A DNA stretch of 64,000 nucleotides from Plotosus lineatus (Eukaryota; Chordata; Actinopteri; Siluriformes; Plotosidae): assembly GCA_024760905.1 (NCBI GenBank), contig CM045729.1, forward strand, positions 49,078,080 through 49,142,079, in the 5' to 3' direction. Under the pieces are notes generated by a model. The model was not told the DNA's origin. It ran no database searches and worked only from the letters and a program-made list of their open reading frames with translations. A program made the translations under genes and the position numbers. Below, piece by piece: positions 42,801 to 55,043 of the stretch (within the stretch, counting starts at the first letter, position 1; the number at the start of each line of letters is the position of its first letter).

Positions 42801-45030
42801 AGTCTCCTTATCTACTTTCCTTCCAGATGACACACCAAGTATTCTCCTACCTGTCTCCCTGATCACATTAGCTGTAGTTGTCCAGTCATCTGGAAGCACT
42901 TCCTGACCACCCAAAGCCTGTTTCAACTCCTCCTTGAAGACAACCCGACACTCTTCCTTTTTCAACTTCCACCACTTTGTCTTCTGCTCTGCCTTTGTCT
43001 TCTTCACCTTCCTCACCATCAGGATCATCCTGCACACCACCATCCTCTGCTGTTTGGCAACACTCTCACCCGCTACTATTTTGCAGTCACTGACTTCCTT
43101 TAAATTACATCGCCTGCACAAGATGTAGTCTACCTGTGTGCTCCTACCTCCACTTTTATAAGTCACCCTATGCTCCTCTCTCTTCTGGAAGAAAGTATTC
43201 ACCACAGCCATTTCCATCCTTTTTGCAAAATCTACCAACATCTGTCCTTCTGCGTTCCTGTCCTGGATACCAAACCTACCCATCACTTCCTCGTCCCCTC
43301 TGTTTCCTGCACCAACATGTCCATTGAAGTCTGCCCCAATGACCACTCTTTCACCTCTGGGGGTACTCTGCATCACTTCATCTAACTCCCTCCAGAATCT
43401 CTCCTTCTCTTCTCGCTCACATCCTGTCTGTGGGGCATAAGCACTAACAACATTGACCATCACACCTTCAATTTCTAACTTGACTCATCACTCTGTCTGA
43501 CACCCTTTTCACTTCTAGAACATTCCTGACAAACTCCTCCTTCAAGATGACTCCTACTCCATTTCTCTTCCCATCCACACCATGATTAAACAGCTTAAAC
43601 CCCGCTCCTATGCTTCTAGCCTTGTTACCTTTCCACCTGGTCTCCTGAACACACAGTATGTCCACCTTCCTCCTCTGCATCATGTCAGCCAGCTCTCTAC
43701 CTTTTCTTGTCATAGTTCCAACATTCAAAGTCCCTACTTTCAGTCCTAGACTCATGCCTTTCCTCTTCTCTCTCTGGCAACAGATACGCCTCCCACCTCT
43801 CCTTCTTCGACGTCTTCGACCAACAGTAGTCCAATTTCCATCAGCACCCTGTTGGTTGACGGCACTGATGGCAGTCGTTGTTAACCCGGGCCTCGACCGA
43901 TCCGGTATGTCATTCTTTCTTGTGATTCGCATAGCTTATTTGGCATTTGTTTTATGCCGGATGCCCTTCCTGACGCAACCCTCTGCATTTATCCGGGCTT
44001 GGGACCGGCGTGAGGGAGAGACACTGGTTTGCCCCCCCTTAGTAGTCTGATTTGTTTAATCTCTTTGAGATCTGAATGTGGTTTGCGTACAGATTTATAT
44101 TTAGCTTATGTTTAATTTTATACGCCTGAATACTGCTGATTGCAGTATTTATTTGTTTCACTTAAATTTCATGTTCACCAAGTTCTATTTAGTGCATATT
44201 GTTTTCAAGCCTGTAGACCTCTTCCGATTCTCTTACACTGAGCCAACATCAAAATGATTCATTCGCTATCGCGACACCTGATAAAGGGAGAAAGCCGAAA
44301 GGAAATCTCTCTGCTTTCCTTCTGTTATAAAACAAATTGAGTGAGTGCTCAGGAAGTGAGAGTTTTGCCCTGACTTCAATATGACTATAACATGAACATA
44401 TGCAAGTTCAAGGCATGTTCTTCATATTATTACACGAGCACAACTAAATTCAATTAATTATATGCTATTTGTATTTGTAGATGTTTCGTTTAAATAAATC
44501 CTGACAGTGGGACAAAAGGTGAGAGCAAGAAGATAGGCAAAGCAGTACAGAAAAAGAAATGCATCAATACATGTGTTTTATCATTCTTGACCAAACTCTG
44601 ATTTTGACTCAGCCTGGAAGTGCTGACTTTTTTCAATTTAAAATCAAGTTTATATTGAAACTTTGTTCAAGTCAAAAACATATTTACTTGTAAATATTGT
44701 TCTACTTGATATAATGTTATTTGTATTTTAAATTGTAAAATCTTGTTATAGTTACAAGTATATATTTTACTTTATAATATTGTCAATGATGTGCTATATG
44801 CTACTTCAGATATTCAAGAACATTTCATTAAGCAATATATTACAGGAATCCCTCACTTTCTGTTGATTGGGACCGAGATCCCCACGGAGCATCAAAATCC
44901 GTGAAGTAGGATAACCCTCCAAACCCCCTAACCACCACCACCACCACCACCACCACCACCACCACCACCACCACTGACATATCACGTACATCTACTTACG
45001 AGATTAATCCATTCCAGCGCCTTTTTGAGA

Positions 45031-45117
<87 letters not shown>

Positions 45118-45521
45118 GGTACCTCATCTTACGATAGTCCCAGCAAAAAAAATCCAGGTTACAAAAAACATTTTCCAAAATTTTTTGTCTCTACATAGTT
45201 CTCCTTAAGAAACGTGCCAAATGCGCCATTCAAACATTCAAACAATGCACGAGTTGCTCTCCATTGACTATCTCCCAACATCTCGCCCCGCTGGCCTCCC
45301 ATTGGCTCTCCCCAAACATCCCGCCCCCTCTGGCCTCCCATTGGCTAGGAGGGATGACACAGGTCCCTTGACGAGCATGGCTAGGAGGGATGACGCAGCT
45401 CCCTTGAGCAATTTCATGGAGTTTTTGGAGTGTGTTACAGAGTGTATTATAACCCCAGGAAAAATCCAGGTTACGAAAAAGGCTCTGGAACGGCTAACTT
45501 CGTAAGGTGAGGTACCACTAT

Positions 45522-45587
<66 letters not shown>

Positions 45588-47954
45588 GGTGGTATATGCA
45601 CAGTAGTGTTTATCTTACTTTATATATGAAGGTAAATTACTGGCAACACCTGCTGCTAGTACTTTACTGTAACATTTACAATATTTTTTACAGTATAGAA
45701 ATATTTTTTACTGCTATAGAAATATAGAATAGTTATTTGTTTTGATTGACACTTTTACTGATCGTGTAATACAGTGTCTGTAATACAGTGGTGTTCTTGT
45801 CTTCATTATTATTACAAAATTGAATTCAACTCTGTTTTATTTGTATACCTTTTTCAGTGCACAAGTGTTAACAGGCATGCATCCTCATTTTCTCCTGCCC
45901 CTTACATACTTTAAACTCTTTTTTCTTTCTTACCTCAATTTGTTTTCTTGTACTTATTATTTTATTGTTCACAAGCTGCTCTCTCAATATCTTCTTCTTC
46001 TTTCTCTTTCGGCTTTTTTCCCTTTGTCGGGAGTCGCCACAGCGAATCATCTGATTCGCACATTTGATTTGGCATAGGTTTTTACGTCGGATGCCTTTTC
46101 TGTCACAACCCTTTAACAAGGGACAGAAACACGCTGACGGCTTTGCAGCTACTCTTTACGAAAGTCAGCAATGGTTCTTTTACATGAACCTCTCACCATA
46201 GACAGTGAGAGACATAACCCAGTTCGCTGCACTGGGGGGGACAGTGACAACCTTGTGGGGACTCGAACCCCCAACCTTAGGATCGGCGATCCTGAACCCT
46301 ATCCACTAGACACCACTGCCCCTAAGCTGCTCTCTCAATATGTGGCTTGATTATTTTGTGTAATTTTTGTATTATATTGCTGCAGTATTTTTACTTTCAT
46401 GAACCGCAGCACAGCAATGGCACGCTGCTGTATTTTTACTCCAGGGATCAGCTGATCACCCTGGTGCCTGCTGTATTAGCAGCCAGACCCGTGGACTTAC
46501 CAGCTGAAAAAAACACACTGTGGTTGCAGAGGTGGAGGACAGAAGACGAAAAGGAAAGAAGCAGTGAGACAGCTGAGGCTTACAGAAAGGAAAAGGTACA
46601 AGCCATGTCTCCCATCTATTCTAATGAGGAAAGTGAGGTTACATCTCTGCCTCCTGTGATAAAACTGACACCCCTACCCTGTCAATTTCACCTATAATTA
46701 GGTTGAGAGACAACTAAAAAGATTCCACTCAGACAAGGCAGCAGTCTCAGAACAGGTAAACCCCGGTGTCTTTAAAGAATGTCTCCCCAGCTCTGTGGAG
46801 TCTTACTCTACATATTCACAATGAGCCTAAGTCTGCATAGGATCCCAGTGAGGTGGAAAACATCATTCCCTATTCCTTTACTAAAGACCCCACATTCCAG
46901 TAGCCCCAGGATTATACACCGTTGGTACGGAGTTCACATGCCATGAAGACCTATGAGAGACTAATATTGGATCAACTCCGATCCATGGTTTGGATAACAT
47001 ATGGACCTCATCAGTTGGCCTACCAGCCTCGTCTCGGAGTTGGGGACACCATCTTCTACCTGATTAATCATGTTTACACCCACCTGGACCATCCGGCGAG
47101 CACTGCGAGGGTCATGGGTTATTTGTACTTTTCCAGTGCATTCAACACCATCATACCTGACCAGAAGTCCACAGTATGTGTGCCTACAGCACTGCGTGTC
47201 ATCAGATGAATCATCGGGAACGTAATGTGACAAAGACAAAGGAACTTGTGGATTTTAGAAGTTCCAAATCACCAGTGACCCCTGTTTCCATCTAGGGCAA
47301 CAATGTTGAAATGATGGAGGATTACAAATACCTTGGCGTTTATATTAACGGCCTGGGTTAAGAGCACTACTGCACTTAACAAGAAGGACCAGAGCTGTCT
47401 CTATTTTTTGAGGCAGCTAAAGTCATTTAAAATCTGTCAGACACTACTTGAGATGTTCTATGAGTCTGTTGTGGCCAATGCTATCCTCTATGCTATTGCA
47501 TGCTGGGGCAGCAGGCTGAGGGTTGTAGATGCAAACAAACTGATCTACAAATCTAGTAACGTTGTGCGGATGGAGCTGGACTCTCTTATGGTTGTCAGAG
47601 ATGGTAGAGGCGAATGTTGTCCAAAATAATGAAAATATCGGACAATACCTCCCACCCACTTCGCAATCTGCTGATCAGTCATGGGAGCATTTCAGTGAGA
47701 AACTGATACCACCTAAATGCTCGACTGAATGACACAGGAATCATTCCTACCTGTTACCATTAAACTGTACTACTCCACCATATAGCAACAACATCCACTG
47801 CTATACATTTACGTTCTAATGTAAACTGTATGGAATACTGTACATATCACCCACTGGCAGGATTATTTCTGTATCTGTTTATATAAATACAGTAAATTCT
47901 AATTTCAGACTTACATATAGACATATTAATAGATGTAGATTATATATATACTAG

Positions 47955-47995
<41 letters not shown>

Positions 47996-50735
47996 TCGGC
48001 CCCCTACTTACGAAACCCCCTGAGTACGAAGATTGCGGGTTACGAAAAACATTTTCCTAAGTTTTCGTCCCCAGGATACGAAAACAACCTCCTCTTACGA
48101 AAAACGCCAGATGCGCCATTCAAAATTCAAATGAGCCAATCAAAATTTCACACGATGCGCTAGTTGCTCTCTCATTGGCTGTCTCCCAACATCTCGCCCC
48201 GCTGGCCTCCCATTGGCTAGGAGGGATGACGCAGCGATCGTGATCCATACTTCCTGTACCCCTATATACATACATACAGTATATATATAAATATATTAAG
48301 GTATTAAGGAATTGAAACATTTTCCTACAAACCCTACATATCTCTAATAGTCAAGCCAAATAGAGCGTTTAATGGTTTATTTTTATATTTTATGAATGAA
48401 TTGGTCATTCTCATAAGTTTGCATGGTGGATAATTGTTAAGTATCCTGATATAGTAAACTAATTATCTCATGCAATTCCTGTTCATTACGTACTAATAGA
48501 AAATAGTTTCAATGAAGAAAATTCAAATAATCTTGTGACAATTTAAATTTGTTTGACTGTTTATTTGCTTGTTTCTTTTGGTGGTACATATGGTTTATTA
48601 TTCATTCATTTTCTGAACTGCTTGATCATAATTACGGTCATGGGTACTCTGGCACCCATCTCAGCCAACTGTGGATGAGGGCAGAATACAGCCTGGACAG
48701 CTCGTCAGGCCATCGCAGGGCAGAAACAAGCTGACAGCTATGCAGTTATTCTTTACAAAAGTCAACAATGGTTCATTTACAGCCTCTCACCATAGACAGT
48801 GAGAGACATGACCGGCCTTTTATAACCCAGTTAGCTGCACTGGGGGGGACAGCAGCGACGGCCTTTTGATAGTGAAGCATGAACTCCAACCTTGGGATGA
48901 CTAATCTAATCACCTTACCACATCACCAAAATTATTATTGTTGCTGTTATTATAGATTACGTTTGTGTTTATAGGCAGAGATAAGATTTCCTTTTGGCTT
49001 TTTCCTTTCTTCAGGGGTCACCACAGCAAATCATTGCATGTTTGATTTGGCATAGGGTTTTACGTCAGATGCCCTTCCTGTCACAACCCTTTAGCAATGG
49101 ATAGAAACACACTGACAGCTTTGCAGCTGCTCTTTACGAAAGTCAGCAATGGTTCTTTTACATGAACCTCTCACCATAGACAGTGAGAGACATGGCCGGC
49201 CTTTGCTAACCCGGTTAGCTGCACTGGGGGGGACAGTGACAACCTTGTGGAGAGTGGGACTTGAACCCCCAACCTTAGGATCAGCAATCTAGCGCCCTAT
49301 ACCACCAGGCCACCACTGCCACCGCTTTGTGTTTATAGGTAATAAATATGATATGTAAAACTGTAATTCTTTTCGGAGTTCATGTTGCTGCTCCATATTC
49401 CAGAATATTAATCTCCGTTTATCTGACTTCACTGGAACACATAAAACAGCCAGAAACAGTATTTTGGATTAATCATCAGAAAACTCCAAGGTGTATAAAA
49501 ATTATTTCTAACTCCCAGTTCTGTAGCATGCCCATAGGGAACAGAGCGGAGTGACAGTTTTCAGTGTAAGTAAAACAAATTCATAACTGTTAAAAATGGA
49601 CTCACAAGGTTTTCTGGCGATGATATAGATATTCAAAAAGCCATATGGGAATAAATTGCTCAGTTAGTAATGCGACTGATTGGGAACTATTAATGTTCCT
49701 GTTCAAATGTGCTAGGAGTTATTTTCTACAGATACAGTAAGTACAAACACAAAGATAAAATGAAATGTTACAATAAAAATAAAGTGAATATATATATATA
49801 TATATTTTTTTTTTTTTAATCAGTACCTTAAGTTTGTGTTCCTTTCTGTTTATGATAACTGCAGTGATCTGCTGGTCCATGAAGATGAGGATGGTACAAA
49901 GAAGAGCAGGGATCACTGTTATGATACAAGTCCACCAAGGGTTTGGACCCAACGGGTTGATAAACCAACCTCGGTCATCTCGTGTTGGCTACATGTGCAC
50001 AAACACAGTCACTTTAATAACAATAACTTCTAAATGAATCAGGACGCATGGATTTGTATTCAGATCAACATGGTTAAATTTCAGAAGAGTTTCTTACCTT
50101 AAATTTGTTGGGGACCTGTAGTTTGGGTGAGGGAACACCTAAAGCATAGTCCACTAGAACCATGGTCAGAATGGTAATAAACACAGCAAAATCACTGATG
50201 ATTGATCTGACCTGAAGAAGACATTAAATATAATGTTATGAAGATAGGATTATTTTCTTCAATGGCTTTCAGGTGTGTTACTGATGGAGCCCATAAGATA
50301 ACAACTACTGTGATACATTATGTAGCAAGTACTGAGTTCTGTGTCAACAAAACTACCATATAGATGCTCAAAAATGGGTATTTATAATAATATTGTTCTT
50401 CTGAGAAGTATTTTAGGCCTTGGTAAATATGTTTATTACTTATGTGTGATATTCTAGCCTGTGATCACCCCTAAGATTCTGCAGAGAATGCTTTTATTGA
50501 CAAGATTTCAATGCTAGTATTCTGGTCCAGCACAAAAAAAGTGGTTTTAGATATCCAGCTGACCAAAAACGTTGGACTACCATTTCTAATGTGGAGTCTA
50601 TTATAAAGAAATATATAAACACAAAAAGGAATCAAACCCCTAATTTGGAGTCGCACTTATTATTTCATTGTTATTCCACTTGAGGGCAGCAGTGCACAAA
50701 AAAAGACTTTCGCTGAGTAGCCTCACCCGCCACTT

Positions 50736-50766
<31 letters not shown>

Positions 50767-53700
50767 ATTATTAAACCGGGGTGGCATTAAAAAAAAAACA
50801 AGTATCAGAAGTAATTCATAGTACTGTATGCATAATTCATAGTATCCCCAAGGAAGGTATACACATGATATTAGGAATTCAAATTTACCACTGACTCAGT
50901 CAAAGTAAATAAGGGCTAATATGAAACAATCTGCTGTCAGATTTTTTTTGTCCAGCCATAACCTCTTTTTTTATAGGGGGCAGTGGTGGTCTAGTGGTAT
51001 AGGGCGCTGGATCGCTGATCCTAAGGTTGGGGGTTCGAGTCCCACTCTCCACAAGGTTGTCACTGTCCCCCCCAGTGCGGCTAACTGGGTTATCAAAAGC
51101 GGGCCATGTCTGTCACTGTCTATGGTGAGAAGCATGTAAAAGAACCATTGCTGACTTTCGTAAAGAGTAGCTGCAAAGCCGTCAGCGTGTTTCTGTCCCT
51201 TGCTAAAAGGGTTGTGACAGGAAGGGCATCCGTCCTAAAAACCTCTGCCAAATCAAACGTGCGAATCAGATGATTTGCTCTGGTGACTCCCGAGTAAAAG
51301 GGAAAAAGCCGAAAGGAAGACAGACAAGACAGACAGCCATAACCTTTTTTTTATAGCTAATTTGCTAGGTTAATAATTTAATAATAAAATTCATTTAAAA
51401 ATTAATGATTAATTTAGCTTAATAAAATTATTACGTTTACAATTTATTAGGTAATTAAAGTACCTTGGTTGGAAAGTATCGGCTGGTCTTGAATTCTTTA
51501 AGAAAAGCAGACAGTGCCACAGTTGAAAAGAAGAGCACAACAGACCAGAAGAGTACATCAGGAACATAGGGACCATGAGGACCACAGGCAGAGCCTATAA
51601 AAACTCCCTTCTTCTCTATGCATTCCTGAGAGAGACAGATATTCCATATAAGGTTAAAGATAATATTCAACATCTATGTATGATGATTCCTATAAGAATA
51701 AACTGCAAACATTGCAATCTGTACACCATAAAAATAAGTGCCACGTCACTCTTTAAAGGGTTGTTGTTGTTGTTGTTGTTGTTGTTGTTATTGCAAAACC
51801 TGCTAAAAACAAAGTTAGATTTTTTTTTTAAATACAAATACCATTTTGGACTTTCAAGGTTTAATCCATTCATAAACTACATTAATCATGGTAAAATACT
51901 CACAAATGTCCAAGGGGTTGATCAGGAAGGGCCTACTAAGTATAAGTTAGTAAGTATCAGCAGACTAAAGTTATTGAGGTGATGTAATTTTAATAGAACA
52001 TTGCAGATGTTTTGACCCGGTCTGAAAAAACCTACCAAGTAACATGCTGGCCATTTAGATAAAAATAAAAAAGCAAAAACTGATCAATCAATGGATTTAG
52101 TAAGAAGGTCCTTAGTTCAAGTCCTGTGCTTGCTTAACTCAGCTCATTGACCGTTCCAGATTGCCCCGAGGTGTAGGTGTGAGTAAAAATGATTTTGGGT
52201 GTGGACCTTGTGATGCACTGGCGAGGGTTCATTGTGTCGCCTGCCTTCGCCCAGAGACTGAGATACGCTACGGTTTCCCTGCAAATTAGGGGGTTCAGCA
52301 AATGGATGAATTAAATAATGTTTAATATCCTAATTGAATCTGAGTATATACTTCAGCATGATATACAGTACATAGTTTAAAAAAAAAAGTTACTGTGAAC
52401 TATGGAGTATTAAACTGTAGAGTTATTCTGTTTAAGAGGTTTTCATCATTTATGTGTTTAGAATTGTTTTATACATCAAGTAAATGACTCAAGTCATGTA
52501 CAGATGATGTATTGGAGTCATATTCATAATTCTCAGGCCTCCCATTAGTGGCCACTAGTGATAGAAAGGAAGGCTCAATATATTCATTTAATTGACTATT
52601 ACTTCACACAGTGAATTAGCATAAAATTTCCTATATATAAATAACTGTTATTCACTGAAGGTGAGGCGGGTATCAGTGAATTGTTCCTGAGTGGAATGTC
52701 AAGACAACACTAAGTTTGAGCGTACACACAAAAAAAATTAAATATAGATTTAAACTAGGCACTATGCATTTAATTGGTATTTTTTGAGCCTACTCTTGTG
52801 GGGTGGGTGGTGTAGTGGTTAGGGTGCTGGGCTCATGATCAGGAGGTTGTGTGTTCAAATCCCCGTAAGACTCCCACTGGGCTAAGACCCCTGGGGAAGG
52901 TCCTAACCACAAGTGTGCCTCTGTTCACCCAGCAGTATAAATGGGTACCAGTAAAAATATACTGAGAAGGTCATTTGCAATGGACTAGCGTCCCATCCAG
53001 GAGGAGGTGAACTCATGGTAGCTTCATGCCATAGAAACTGGAAATAAGCACCGGTCTGATGAGCCACTATGGCTCAGGTGTAATATTCAATATTTTCTTC
53101 ACAAAAACATACGCAAACTGGGCTTGCATTCCTTATGAATGTTTTCAAAGTTTTATTATGCTAGGCACAGAAACAAGCAAAAAATAAAACGGCTCAATGG
53201 TTAAGGTGATGGTTAGTGATCCTAAGGTTGGGGTTCATGCCTCACCATCATGTTTTCCCTAAGCAGAAACACCACCACCCTCACACACACATACCCCCAC
53301 CCCACACTGTAGCTAACTGGGTTATCAAAGACCAGCCATTTCTCACTGGCTGTGGTGAAAGGCATGTAACAGAACCACTGTGGTCGTTTGAAAAGAGCAG
53401 GCCACTGGATTAGCGTAAGCATGTTTTTGTCCTGCGATGACCTGGCTAGTTATCCAGGGTATATTCTATCTTTACCAATTCTGCTGAGATGGGTGCCAGC
53501 TTTACCGCATCCCTAATTCAGATTAAGCAGTTCACAAAATGAATAAATTAATAATAATAAACAGCTCTGTGATGGCCTAGTGAGCTTTTTATGTTGTACA
53601 ACCACCCACGCAAGGGGTTGTCGGAGATAGGCATCAATCACTCCACGACCCTAATGAGGACTGAGCATCTTAGAAAATAAATGAATGATGAACAATAATA

Positions 53701-54980
53701 ATCAGTGCATTAAGGCCTCAAAGCCTTTTCTCTTTATTTCGCTTTCTCTCTCCCGTTCTTACATGACACAGAAATATCGGTGTTTGCTGGTATTAACAGC
53801 GCTCTTATCCACTCTAAATCAGAGGAAACCGTTTGCTTTTAATGGTTCAGCAGAGCTAATCCATTATAATCCAAGCCACATTGTCCTTAATCTCTGATGT
53901 TGCTCTCGCTGCAGCGGATAGAGCATGAGCACATAAGAGGCACATTTTTTATGACCGGTTTAATGTCCAGGGGTATTCAAGAAGTCTGCGTGCATGTTGA
54001 ATATCAGGTTTCTGGTTGTTTCGGCACCGTTTTTTTAAATAGGCCAGATTTTCCATTGGTCTTACCCCTTTAAGTAAATATGTGTAATGAACCACTACTC
54101 CTTTAGCAAGAATCTTTGATCAAGGATGATCTACTGGGCATTATACACTTATAACAAATTATTACAGCATTTTATCCATCAAGTATCATCAAGGGGCAGT
54201 GGTGGTCTAGTGGTATAAGGCGCTGGATCGCTGATCCAAAGGTTGGGGGTTCGAGTCCCACTCTCCACAAGGTTGTCACTACTGCCCCCCCAAACACCCC
54301 CCACCCCCCCAGTGCGGCTAACTGGGTTATCAAAGGCGGGCCATGTCTGTCACTGTCTCTGGTGAGAGGCATGTAAAAGAACCATTGCTGACTTTCGTAA
54401 AGAGTAGGCTGTAAAGTCGTCAGCGTGTTTCTGTCCCTTGCTAAAAAGGGTTGTGACAGGAAGGGCATCCGACGTAAAAACCTCTGCCAAATCAAACGTG
54501 CGAATCAGATGATTTGCTGTGGCGACTCCCGAGTAAAAGGGAAAAAGCCGAAAGGAAGACAGATTTATCCATCAAGTATCTCCCTGAGTCAGTATCCTGA
54601 AAATACTCAAAATCTCAAAAGTATTCTAATATCTTGGGTCATGTTTTCAGGAAGGTAGGCATTCATTCATTTTCTGAATCGCTTAAGTAGGGTCACAAGG
54701 AGGCTGGTACACATCTCAGCTGACTCAAGGCAGGGGCAAAGTACCCCCTGAACAGCTCACTAGGACATTAAAAGGCAGGATCACACTAACGGCTCTGCAG
54801 TCTGCTCTTGACAAAAGTCAGCAATGGTTATTTTACATGCCTCTCACCATAGACATTAAAAAACTTGGCTGGCCTTTGATAACCTAGTTTGCAGTTTGCA
54901 GTACTTGCAAACTATAACCACACAATGATTATGGGGCTTGGCCCCTGATCTTGGGATCAGTGATCCAGAGAAGGTAGATA

Positions 54981-55043
<63 letters not shown>

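Noticed and set aside
42163..42906. Antisense frames of up to 247 codons over the LINE copies
   Set aside because: They lie opposite the endonuclease/RT frames and have no recognisable domain.
47990..48000. CRISPR-like or other prokaryotic systems
   Set aside because: All direct repeats in the window are microsatellites or transposon-internal tandem units; gene structure is eukaryotic.
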